Below are positions 34,820 through 42,271 of a stretch of 64,000 bases of DNA, piece by piece (the stretch's first letter is position 1; every line of letters starts with the position of its first letter). The notes below the pieces were generated by a model that saw only the letters and a program-made list of their open reading frames with translations, did no database searches and was not told where the DNA came from. Source of the stretch: Actinocatenispora comari (lineage in GTDB: Bacteria; Actinomycetota; Actinomycetes; Mycobacteriales; Micromonosporaceae); the NCBI RefSeq assembly GCF_017312725.1, contig NZ_BOPO01000055.1, positions 186,001 to 250,000 of the forward strand, given 5' to 3'. The position numbers and the translations under genes are program-made.

Positions 34820-35931
34820 CGCCCCTGCTCCCGTACCCCGATCGCGGCCCGGATCGCCTGCCCCACCTGGGCTGCGCCGTCGACGGTCAGCTCGCGCGGG
34901 TCGACGCCGATCCGGCCGCGGTCGGCATCGTGGTTGCGGGTACGCACCGACGGGTCGCCGGCCTCCAACCGGGCGATGAGCTCGCGTGCGGTCAGCCCCG
35001 CACCGGGCAGCAGCTCGACGATCAGCCGCGGGATCGGCCGGGTGGCGTCGGTCTCGATGCTCAGCCGTACCGGCAGGTCGGTGCCGATCGCCTGGCGCGC
35101 GGCGTCGACCCGCTCGGTGAGCGCGGCGAGCTGGTCGGTACCCGACTGGTACGCCTCGACGGCGGCGAGCAGGCCCGCGATCGTCTCCTTGCCGACCTTC
35201 ATCGTGCGGCCGACGCCGGTCGACTGCGCCGCGCAGGCGTCGACCAGTGCCCGAGCTCCGACGACCAGCCCCGAGGTGGGGCCGCCGATCGCCTTGTGCC
35301 CGCTGTAGACGACCAGGTCGGCGCCGGCGGTCACGTAGCCGGTCAGGTCGCTCTCGGCGGCGGCGTCGACGATCACCGGTACCTGGTGGGCATGTGCGAG
35401 CTCGACGGTCTCGGCGAGGCTCACCTGGGTCTCGGCGTGCACGTGGTGGCTGACGACGTACAGCACCGCGGCGGTGTCCGCGCCGATCGCGGCGGCCAGG
35501 TGCGTCGCGGCGCACCGGTTCGCGCTGCCGGCCGGGACCGGGATGCCGCCGCCGAGCCGGATCAACTGGGTGACCGGGGCGCCGAAGTCGACCGCGTGCG
35601 ACTGCTGCAGCACGACCCGGCGCCTGCTCGTCGACACGTCCGGGACCGTCTGCACCAGCGCCGGGTCGGCGCCGACGACGGTCGCGGCGACCGCCTGGAC
35701 CAGCCCGGCGGAGGCCGAGGCGGCGACCGCCGCGGCCGGCACACCGAGCAGGTCGGCGAGATGGTCGCCGCTGCGGCGGGCCAGCTCGGCCATCTCGACC
35801 GGCTGGGTCGCGGCGGCAGCCATCCGGTCGACGACCGTGGCCGGCAGCGTCGCGCTGCCCAGGTAGGTCATCTTGCCGGCGGCGTTGAGCACCCGGGGCA
35901 GCCCCAGGTTCGACCACGCGTGCGTGCTCAT
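34816..35931 (-). CDS. SelA/DgaE-like PLP-dependent ammonia-lyase
   Basis: A 371-aa fold-type I PLP enzyme. The cofactor lysine is Lys213 in YSGHKAIGGPTSGLVVG, the pattern shared by SelA and DgaE, and the aspartate that binds the pyridine nitrogen lies in PVIVDAAAESD. DgaE converts D-glucosaminate 6-phosphate to 2-keto-3-deoxygluconate 6-phosphate plus ammonia, and the next gene encodes the matching aldolase. The N-terminus (LGLPRVLNAAGKMTYLGSAT) is also typical of this group. True SelA (selenocysteine synthase) is unlikely, since no selB or selC is near. The ATG at 35931 overlaps the DUF4392 stop by 4 bp. Confidence 0.85.
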   Translation of the reverse strand: MSTHAWSNLGLPRVLNAAGKMTYLGSATLPATVVDRMAAAATQPVEMAELARRSGDHLADLLGVPAAAVAASASAGLVQAVAATVVGADPALVQTVPDVSTSRRRVVLQQSHAVDFGAPVTQLIRLGGGIPVPAGSANRCAATHLAAAIGADTAAVLYVVSHHVHAETQVSLAETVELAHAHQVPVIVDAAAESDLTGYVTAGADLVVYSGHKAIGGPTSGLVVGARALVDACAAQSTGVGRTMKVGKETIAGLLAAVEAYQSGTDQLAALTERVDAARQAIGTDLPVRLSIETDATRPIPRLIVELLPGAGLTARELIARLEAGDPSVRTRNHDADRGRIGVDPRELTVDGAAQVGQAIRAAIGVREQGR

Positions 35932-36986
35932 CCCTTGACCCACCCGCCCAGGTGCATCTCGACGGTGGTCATGATCACTTCCAGCAGTGCGGTGGTCGCC
36001 CGCGGCCGCAGCCCGTCGTTGTTCGGGTCCACATAGGAGCTCAGGCCGTCGATCGCGCCGACGTCGGCGAGCCGGTCGGTGATGCGCTGCAGGTCGACGG
36101 TGCGCAGGATCTTTGGCCGGTCGGCCAGCGCCGCAACGGATGCGGCGATGCCGACCGCGCCGAAGTTGGACACCGACGCGACGACCAGCTGGTCGACCGG
36201 CTGCGCCGGTGCGACCCGGTCGCCGTCGGTGAGGACCTTCGCCACCGCCGGAGCGATGCTGCCCATGCCGAGTTCGTTGCCGCCGTCCCCGATGCCCACG
36301 GTCAGCACCCCGCTGGCCGCGGCGTTCGCGAAGATCGCGTCGGCCTTGGCGACCAGTTCGGTGGGGACCAGCCGGCCGGTGATGTTGTGGTACTCGCCGT
36401 CGGCGTTGGCGCCCGGCATCTCGATGGCGACCACCGCCGCGGGAGCCAGCTCCGCCATCAGCTGCGCGGCTGCCGTGGGCGCGGCGACCGGATCGGTGGT
36501 GAACGGCTGTACCGCGGCGACCGAGGCCCGGTGCCTGCCGGTCTTGCTGCGCAGCGCGGTCGCCACGTCGGCGACGATCATGCCGGCGCCGCCCAGCGCG
36601 GCGCGGGCGAACGCCTCCAGCCCCGGTGCGACCACGAGGATCGGGACGATGCCCAGCGCCTGCTCCAACACCCGGGCGAGGTAGGCGGCGCCGGCCGGGC
36701 CGTCGGTCTCGGTCAAGCCCTCCAGCAGCCAGGACCGGGACGGCCACCCGGTGCAGATCAGCACCCGGTCGCCGGGCTCGACGCGCTGGGTGAGAGCGCG
36801 AGCGGCCGCGTAGGCCAGCGGCTCGCCGGTGGAGGCCTCCAGCGCCGCCTGGTGCAGCTGTTCGACCACGCCCCGGGACGGGATGTCGGCGGCGATCAGC
36901 CGTTCGACCGCGACCCCGAGTCGGTACAGCTGCTGCTGTTCCGGCGAGGGTGCCGCGTCGGCCGCTGGACTGCTGGTTGCATGCAC
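35928..36986 (-). CDS. DUF4392 / D-glutamate cyclase-like protein
   Basis: A 352-aa cytoplasmic protein. The family signature GIGDGGNELGMGSIAPAV lies at residues ~230-247. The C-terminus carries VASVSNFGAVGIAASVAALA, also conserved. The domain is the one found in vertebrate D-glutamate cyclase (DGLUCY), which makes 5-oxo-D-proline from D-glutamate; bacterial members are barely studied. Placed in an operon with a peptide-type importer and an amino-sugar-acid pathway, it could remove a D-amino acid part of the imported compound. The GTG start at 36986 lies one base after the permease stop with agagga upstream. Confidence 0.8.
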   Translation of the reverse strand: MHATSSPAADAAPSPEQQQLYRLGVAVERLIAADIPSRGVVEQLHQAALEASTGEPLAYAAARALTQRVEPGDRVLICTGWPSRSWLLEGLTETDGPAGAAYLARVLEQALGIVPILVVAPGLEAFARAALGGAGMIVADVATALRSKTGRHRASVAAVQPFTTDPVAAPTAAAQLMAELAPAAVVAIEMPGANADGEYHNITGRLVPTELVAKADAIFANAAASGVLTVGIGDGGNELGMGSIAPAVAKVLTDGDRVAPAQPVDQLVVASVSNFGAVGIAASVAALADRPKILRTVDLQRITDRLADVGAIDGLSSYVDPNNDGLRPRATTALLEVIMTTVEMHLGGWVKG

Positions 36987-36987
36987 G

Positions 36988-37827
36988 CTAGTTGTTCCTC
37001 TTGTCTACCACGTCCCGGAGACCGTCCCCGAGAAGGTTGAAACCCAGGATGAGCACCGCGATCGCCAGGCCGGGAAACAGCATCACCTGGGGCGAGGTCG
37101 TGAAGTCCTGCCGCCCCTCGCTGAGCATCGTTCCCCACTCCGGAGTCGGCGGCTGCACGCCGATGCCGAGAAACCCCAACGCGGTGATGACCAGCAGCGC
37201 CTCGCTGGCGAACAGGCTCGCGACCACGACCACCGAGCCGGCGATGTTCGGCAGTACGTGCCGGGCCAGGGTGCCGAGCGCCCGGGTGCCGGATGCCTTG
37301 GCCGCCAACAGGTACTCGGCCGCGGCGACCCCGCCGGTGAAGCCCCGGGCGTAGCGCACCATCTGCGGCACCTGGGTGATCGTGATGGTGACCACCAGCG
37401 ACAGGTACCCGCTGCCGAAGATCGCGACGAGCACCACGGCAAGCACCATGGCCGGGAACGTCAGCACCGAGTCGGACACGAACGAGATCGAGCGGTCCGT
37501 CCAGCCCCTGCGGTACCCGGCGACCATGCCCAGCGGCACTCCGACGACGGTGACCAGCACGATGACCGGGACGATGACCGACAGCTCGTACCGGGCGCCG
37601 TAGACGACCCGGGACAGCAGGTCTCGGCCCAGCGCGTCGGTACCGAACGGGTGTGCGAGCGACGGGCCCTGCAGCGCATCGAGCAGGTGCAGCTTCGTCG
37701 GCGAGTACGGGGCGAGCAGCGGTGCCGCGGCACCCACCACGACCACCACGGCCACGATCACCACCCCGACCAGCAGCGAGCTCGGCAGTGACCGGACCCG
37801 GCCAAGCGCGGTCGACTGGACGCTCAT
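36988..37827 (-). CDS. Dipeptide ABC transporter permease (DppC/OppC-like)
   Basis: A 279-aa inner-membrane permease. Six membrane helices are expected: the first is residues ~17-40, and the core helices lie from ~80 to 265. The N-terminal OppC signature HPFGTDALGRDLLSRVVYGA is clear. The ATPase-coupling loop reads EYLLAAKASGTRALGTLARH, with the conserved glycine. It ends LGDGLRDVVDKRNN, standard for the family. It is coupled to the DppB-like gene by a 4-bp overlap. Confidence 0.93.
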   Translation of the reverse strand: MSVQSTALGRVRSLPSSLLVGVVIVAVVVVVGAAAPLLAPYSPTKLHLLDALQGPSLAHPFGTDALGRDLLSRVVYGARYELSVIVPVIVLVTVVGVPLGMVAGYRRGWTDRSISFVSDSVLTFPAMVLAVVLVAIFGSGYLSLVVTITITQVPQMVRYARGFTGGVAAAEYLLAAKASGTRALGTLARHVLPNIAGSVVVVASLFASEALLVITALGFLGIGVQPPTPEWGTMLSEGRQDFTTSPQVMLFPGLAIAVLILGFNLLGDGLRDVVDKRNN

Positions 37828-38756
37828 CGGGCACCTGCCAGGGGTCGGGTCCGCGGATCGATGCGGGTACAGAGCAGGTCGACGACCAGGTTGATCAGCA
37901 GGAACCCGAGCACGAACATCGCCGTGATCCCTTGCATGAGCGGGTAGTCGCGCTGGCTGACCGCCGACAGCAGCAGCTGTCCCATGCCCGGATAGGAGAA
38001 CAGGTTCTCCACCACCACCGCGCCGCCGAGCAGGTAGCCGGCCTGCATGCCGATCATCGTCAGGATCGCCGGCGCCGCCGGCTTGAGCGCGTGCAGGAAG
38101 ATCAGCCGGGCCGGGGACACGCCGCGTGCGGTCGCGGTCCGGACGAAGTCCTCGCCGAGGGTCTCCAGCATGCTCGCCCGGGTGAGCCGGGCGATCAGCG
38201 CCACCAGCCGTGCCGCGACGGCGATCGCGGGCAGTACGACGCCGGCGGCACCGGTCGCCCCGATCGCCGGCAGCCAGTGCAGCTTCGCCGCGAACAGCTG
38301 GATCAGCAGCATGCCCAGCCAGAAGTTCGGGACCGCGAGCAGCGCCACCCAGACGAGCAGGGTGCCCTTCGAGAACACCGATCGGGGCCGGATCGCCGAG
38401 AAGATCCCGGCCGCGACGCCGATCGTGACGGCGATCGCCAGGCTGGTCGCGAGCAGTACCAGGGTCGCCGCCAGGTGCCCGGAGATCACCTGCAGCACCG
38501 GCTGCGAGTAGCTCGTCGACCGGCCGAAGTTTCCGGCGACGATGTCGCCCAGGTAGTGGCCGTACTGGCTGAGTACCGGCTGGTCGAGCCCGAGCTGCTC
38601 GCGCAGCCGATCGACCTGGTCGGGTGTCGCGGTCGGCCCCAGGATCAGCTTCGCCGGGTCGCCCGGCGCGAGCCGGAACAGCACGAACACCAGCGTCAGG
38701 ACCAGGAACGCCTGGGTCACCAGCACGATCAGCCGGGTCAGAAGGTAGCGAGGCAT
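37824..38756 (-). CDS. Dipeptide ABC transporter permease (DppB/OppB-like)
   Basis: A 310-aa inner-membrane permease with six predicted helices (first at residues ~10-30, VTQAFLVLTLVFVLF). DppB landmarks: RLAPGDPA after helix one, LGLDQPVLSQYGHYLGDI, the coupling loop EDFVRTATARGVSPARLIF and the terminal VDLLCTRIDPRTR. It lies 11 bases after the binding-protein gene. With the DppC-like protein it forms the channel of the importer. Confidence 0.93.
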   Translation of the reverse strand: MPRYLLTRLIVLVTQAFLVLTLVFVLFRLAPGDPAKLILGPTATPDQVDRLREQLGLDQPVLSQYGHYLGDIVAGNFGRSTSYSQPVLQVISGHLAATLVLLATSLAIAVTIGVAAGIFSAIRPRSVFSKGTLLVWVALLAVPNFWLGMLLIQLFAAKLHWLPAIGATGAAGVVLPAIAVAARLVALIARLTRASMLETLGEDFVRTATARGVSPARLIFLHALKPAAPAILTMIGMQAGYLLGGAVVVENLFSYPGMGQLLLSAVSQRDYPLMQGITAMFVLGFLLINLVVDLLCTRIDPRTRPLAGAR

Positions 38757-38767
38757 CAGCGCACCGA

Positions 38768-40369
38768 TCAGGAGGTTCGGGACGGGAGAGCGAATCCGAC
38801 GGGCAACACGACCGGATGCGCCAGCGTGCTGTCGTAGGCGATCAGGTTGTCCGGCGCGTACAGCCAGATGTAGGGGTAGTCGTGCCAGATCAGCTGCTGG
38901 GCCTGCCGCATGACCGCGCGCTGCCGGGCGGCGTCCACAGTGGTCAGTGCCTCGGTGAGCAGCCGGTCGACGCGATCGTTGCGGTACCAGCAGAAGTTCC
39001 AGCCGGCGACCTTGTCCGCGCTGGCGTTCGAGCGGTACATGATGTCCAGTTGCAGCGCGCCCGACCCGTGCGACGGGTTGAAACCGAACAGCGCCAGGTC
39101 GAAGTCGCCGGCTTTCTTCGCGACCTGGATCCCGGCCCAGAACGTCGACTTGTCCACCTTCTGGATGGTGACCGCGATCCCGATCTCGGCCAGTTCGGCC
39201 TGTACGGCCTGCGCGACGAGCACGTCGTTGACGTACATCCCGTCCGGGGTGCGCAGTCGGAGCACCACCCGACGTCCGTGGTGGTGCAGCCGCCCCGCCG
39301 AGTCGGTCGTGCATCCGGCCTGGCGCAACAACTCCAGTGCCCGCGCCTTGTCGTGCGCGACCGCGCCGACCTTCGCGTACCCGTTGGTGCGCTCGGCGAG
39401 CGGCGAGGTCAGCGTCCGCGCCCGGCCGCGCAGCACGACCTTGACGATCGCCGGCACGTCGACGGCCAGGTTCAGCGCTCGCCGGACGCGGACATCGGTC
39501 AGCAGCGGATTGGCCTGGTTGATGCCGATGCCGAAGGTCTGCAGCCCCGACCCGCTCGACAGCCGCTTGCTCGCGTTGAGGGTGACCGACTTGGCCTGCT
39601 CGACCGGCAGCGCGTCGATCAGCTGCGCCTGCCCGGCCTCCAACGCGGCCAGCCGGCCCGACGCGTCCCCGACGTAGGTGAACGTGAGCGTCTCGTGCCG
39701 TGGCAGCGCACCGAAGTACGCCCGGTTCCTCTCGAGCACCAGCCGGCTGCCAGGCGTGAACGACGACAGCGTGTACGGGCCCGTACCGACGGCGTGCAGG
39801 GCGGCCTTCGCCTCGCCGGCGGCGACCAGTGCCCGGCTCGGGATCAGCCCGGAGCCGTGCGCCAGCGTGTTGAGCAGCGCCGAGTACGGCTGCTTGGTGG
39901 TGATCCGGACGGTACGCGCGTCCACCCGCCGCACCGACGCGATCGGCGACCACAGGCTGTAGGCCGACAGGTTGTAGTCCGGGTCGAGCATCTTGGTGAA
40001 GTACCCGACGACATCGTCGGCGCCGAACGCCGTGCCGTCGTGGAACCGCACCCCGGTACGCAGCTGGAAGGTCCACGTCCTGCCGTCGGCGGCGACCGAC
40101 CAGCGTCGGGCCAGGTCCGGCTGGAAGCTCATGTCCGGCGCCAGCCGCACCAGCCCGGAGTACACCGCGAACGCCGCCTCGTATCCGGACGGGTACCCCT
40201 GCGGCTGCTTGCCCATCGGGGCAAGTGAGGTCACCTGGACCGCCTGGCAGAAGTTCAGATCGGTCGGGCTCGGACCGCCGCCGGCACCGGAGCGGCCGCA
40301 GCCGGCCACCGACAGGCCCGCCGCGGCGGCCGCCCCGGTCGCGAGCAGGTGTCGTCGAGTGAGTGCCAT
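38768..40369 (-). CDS. Dipeptide/oligopeptide ABC transporter substrate-binding lipoprotein
   Basis: A 533-aa extracellular solute-binding protein (family 5, SBP_bac_5). It has a lipoprotein signal with twin arginines (LTRRHLL) and lipobox SVAGC near residue 24. Family blocks: PDLARRWSVAADGRTWTFQL, GVRFHDGTAFGADDVV, IPSRALV and RALNLAVDVPAIVKVVLRG. These proteins capture peptides, but relatives also bind sugars, opines or murein fragments. The metabolic genes in this operon suggest a sugar-acid/amino-acid conjugate. It starts five bases after the regulator's stop. Confidence 0.92.
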   Translation of the reverse strand: MALTRRHLLATGAAAAAGLSVAGCGRSGAGGGPSPTDLNFCQAVQVTSLAPMGKQPQGYPSGYEAAFAVYSGLVRLAPDMSFQPDLARRWSVAADGRTWTFQLRTGVRFHDGTAFGADDVVGYFTKMLDPDYNLSAYSLWSPIASVRRVDARTVRITTKQPYSALLNTLAHGSGLIPSRALVAAGEAKAALHAVGTGPYTLSSFTPGSRLVLERNRAYFGALPRHETLTFTYVGDASGRLAALEAGQAQLIDALPVEQAKSVTLNASKRLSSGSGLQTFGIGINQANPLLTDVRVRRALNLAVDVPAIVKVVLRGRARTLTSPLAERTNGYAKVGAVAHDKARALELLRQAGCTTDSAGRLHHHGRRVVLRLRTPDGMYVNDVLVAQAVQAELAEIGIAVTIQKVDKSTFWAGIQVAKKAGDFDLALFGFNPSHGSGALQLDIMYRSNASADKVAGWNFCWYRNDRVDRLLTEALTTVDAARQRAVMRQAQQLIWHDYPYIWLYAPDNLIAYDSTLAHPVVLPVGFALPSRTS

Positions 40370-40374
40370 CGTCT

Positions 40375-41229
40375 TCAGCGCTGCCGGAGGGCGTCGAGAA
40401 GCCGGTGGTGCTCGTCGACCGCGCCGACGACCTCGTGCGACTTCGGCAGCGACACGGCCACGAACAGGGCGTCGAGCAGCGCCTGCTGCGCGACCCGCGA
40501 GGCCATCGCCTCGGCGCGAAACGCGGTCTCGACCGACGAGGTGTGCAGCGCATGGTCGGCGGCGTCGGTCAGCGGCGACCTGCCGTACTGGGTGATCGCG
40601 ACGACGCTCGCCCCCCGCTCGCGTGCCTGGCCCGCCGAGAACACGAGGTCCTTCGTGCGGCCGGAGTGCGAGATCGCGACGACGACATCGCCCGGCCCCA
40701 GCAGCGCCACCCGACTGAGCTGGGCGCTGACGTCGGTGAGCACGTAGGTCGGCGCGCCCAGCCGCATGAACCGGAAGTGCGCCGCCTGCGCCGCGGCCCC
40801 GGAGGCACCGAACCCGAAGAAGCTCAGGCTCCGTGCGCCGGAGATCGCGGCGACGGCGGCGGCGAACTCGTCGGCATCGACCACGTCGAGGGTGTCCTTG
40901 AGCGCGTCGATGAACGAGTGGAAGACCTTGTCCAGCACGGTGCGCGGCGAGTCGTCGGCGCCGACGTCCTCGTGGATGCCCTCGATGTCGCGGCCGCGGC
41001 CGTTGTCCTCCTGGGCGAGTGCGAGCCGCAGCTCCTGGTAGCCGCTCAGGTCGGCCTTGCGGCACAGCCGGATGATCGTCGCCTCGCTCGACCGGCTCGC
41101 CTTCGCCACCTCGTTGAGCCGGCTGGCCAGGACGAACTCCGGGTGCGCGAGGACGTAGTCGCAGGCTCGCCGCTCGGCCGGCGTCAGGTGGTCGGACAGA
41201 CCACGCAGCTTGGGCAACACGCCGCTCAC
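40375..41229 (-). CDS. RpiR/MurR-family transcriptional regulator
   Basis: A 284-aa regulator. The N-terminal HTH_6 domain includes EFVLASRLNEVAKASRSSEA and TIIRLCRKADLSGYQELRLA. The C-terminal SIS domain (residues ~125-260), which binds phosphosugars, shows SLSFFGFGASGAAAQAAHFR and VVVAISHSGRTKDLVFSAGQ. It is the first gene of the ten-gene operon and probably represses its own promoter through the two palindromes at 41270-41317. An inducer of the phospho-sugar-acid type fits the kinase in the operon. The GTG at 41229 was chosen because aggagg ends five bases before it; the GTG at 41235 overlaps that site. Confidence 0.9.
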   Translation of the reverse strand: MSGVLPKLRGLSDHLTPAERRACDYVLAHPEFVLASRLNEVAKASRSSEATIIRLCRKADLSGYQELRLALAQEDNGRGRDIEGIHEDVGADDSPRTVLDKVFHSFIDALKDTLDVVDADEFAAAVAAISGARSLSFFGFGASGAAAQAAHFRFMRLGAPTYVLTDVSAQLSRVALLGPGDVVVAISHSGRTKDLVFSAGQARERGASVVAITQYGRSPLTDAADHALHTSSVETAFRAEAMASRVAQQALLDALFVAVSLPKSHEVVGAVDEHHRLLDALRQR

Positions 41230-41269
41230 CGGCACCTCCTCGACCCGCCGGGGCCGGTCCGGCCCGCGG

Positions 41270-41286
41270 CTGAAGTATCACTTCAG
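41270..41286. promoter_or_regulatory. Operator 1 of the RpiR operon
   Basis: A perfect palindrome, CTGAAGT-ATC-ACTTCAG, lies just downstream of the -10 box of the leftward promoter. It shares 15 consecutive bases with operator 2. TGAA-N-TTCA palindromes of this size are usual for RpiR-family proteins. Confidence 0.75.
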
Positions 41287-41296
41287 GTTTCGGCAG

Positions 41297-41326
41297 ACAC
41301 TAGAAGTATCACTTCAGCGCTGTCAA
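41297..41326 (-). promoter_or_regulatory. Promoter of the leftward ten-gene operon
   Basis: The -35 is TTGACA (41321-41326) and the -10 is TAGTGT (41297-41302), 18 bp apart, read on the minus strand. Transcription would start near 41290, giving a ~60-base leader. Operator 2 fills the spacer and operator 1 covers the start point, so a bound repressor would block RNA polymerase. Confidence 0.7.
41301..41317. promoter_or_regulatory. Operator 2 of the RpiR operon
   Basis: TAGAAGT-ATC-ACTTCAG is a near-perfect palindrome between the -35 and -10 boxes. Its centre is 31 bp from that of operator 1, about three helical turns, so two repressor dimers would bind on the same face of the DNA. Confidence 0.75.
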
Positions 41327-41457
41327 GGGTCGGGGAGGCAGGGCACCCGTCGGCCTGACATCGAGGCTGAATCCGCCGAGCCCGCCGCGAGGCCCGGCCC
41401 GGCGGCGCGGGTTCACCCGGTCGATGCCTTCCCACGTTGCGTCGGGTGTGGTGCCCA

Positions 41458-41486
41458 TTGACAGTCGGATCGACCGCTCCTACATT
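41458..41486 (+). promoter_or_regulatory. Promoter of the IclR operon, probably giving a leaderless mRNA
   Basis: The -35 is TTGACA (41458-41463) and the -10 is TACATT (41481-41486), 17 bp apart. The predicted start of transcription (about 41492-41495) falls at or just before the ATG at 41495. There is no ribosome site before that ATG. Confidence 0.65.
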
Positions 41487-41494
41487 CCCTCCCA

Positions 41495-42271
41495 ATGAAC
41501 GCGAACAAAGTTCCACTCAGTGAGAACGGACGGCCGAGCTACCTGGCCCGCCTGCTCGACGTGCTGGACGTCGCGGTGACCCACGAGCACGCGCCGCTGC
41601 CGATGTCGGAGATCGCCGCCGCCGCGGAGGTACCGGTGTCCACGGCGTCACGGCTGCTGAACCTGCTGTGCGAACACGGCTTCCTGGTGTCGATCCCCGG
41701 ATCCGGTTACGCGGCCGGGCCGCGGCTGCTGCACGTGGCGATGCGCGCGACCGAGCAGCTGCACGACGCCGACCGGCTCAAGGCCGCGGTCGAGGCGTTG
41801 GCGGCCGAGACCGGCGAGAGCGTCAGCGCCGGGCTGCTGGTCGGGGAGCAGATCGTCCTGGTGGCCCGCAAGGAGTCGCCGCACTCGCTGCGCGCGGTGG
41901 CCCGGGTCGGCGACATCATCGCGCCGCACACCTCCGCGATGGGCAAGGCCGTGCTGTCCTGCCTGCCCGCCGAACGCCGTACGACGGTGATCCGGGCGGC
42001 GATCGGTGACGGGGTCGACGAGGCGCTGGCCGGGCTCGCCGACGAGCTCGCGCAGGCGAGCGCGGACGGCTACGCGGTGGACGAGGGTACCTACACGGTC
42101 GGTCTGCGCTGCCGCGCCGCGGCGCTGCTGGACCGCAACGGGCACGCGGTCGGCGGGTTGTCGATCGCCGGCCCCGCGGCGCGGTTCACCCCGCAACGCG
42201 CGCAGGAGAGCCTGCCGGCGTTGCGGGCCCAGGTCGCCACGTTGTCCCTGACCCCGAGGAGTACCGCATGA
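41495..42271 (+). CDS. IclR-family transcriptional regulator
   Basis: A 258-aa regulator. The winged helix-turn-helix (residues ~20-75) includes MSEIAAAAEVPVSTASRLLN and LLCEHGFLV. The IclR effector domain follows, with SPHSLRAVARVGDIIAPHTS and AMGKAVLSCLP, and the late block VDEGTYTVGLRCRAAALLDR. It is the first gene of the rightward operon, overlapping the aminotransferase start by 4 bp (ATGA), and so probably autoregulates and controls the polyamine-type uptake genes. It appears to be translated from a leaderless message. Confidence 0.92.
   Translation: MNANKVPLSENGRPSYLARLLDVLDVAVTHEHAPLPMSEIAAAAEVPVSTASRLLNLLCEHGFLVSIPGSGYAAGPRLLHVAMRATEQLHDADRLKAAVEALAAETGESVSAGLLVGEQIVLVARKESPHSLRAVARVGDIIAPHTSAMGKAVLSCLPAERRTTVIRAAIGDGVDEALAGLADELAQASADGYAVDEGTYTVGLRCRAAALLDRNGHAVGGLSIAGPAARFTPQRAQESLPALRAQVATLSLTPRSTA

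Noticed and set aside
34816-35931. Selenocysteine synthase (SelA) and a selenocysteine system
   Set aside because: The protein is paired with a DgaF-like aldolase, and no selB, selC or selD is nearby. The DgaE-like reading is better.
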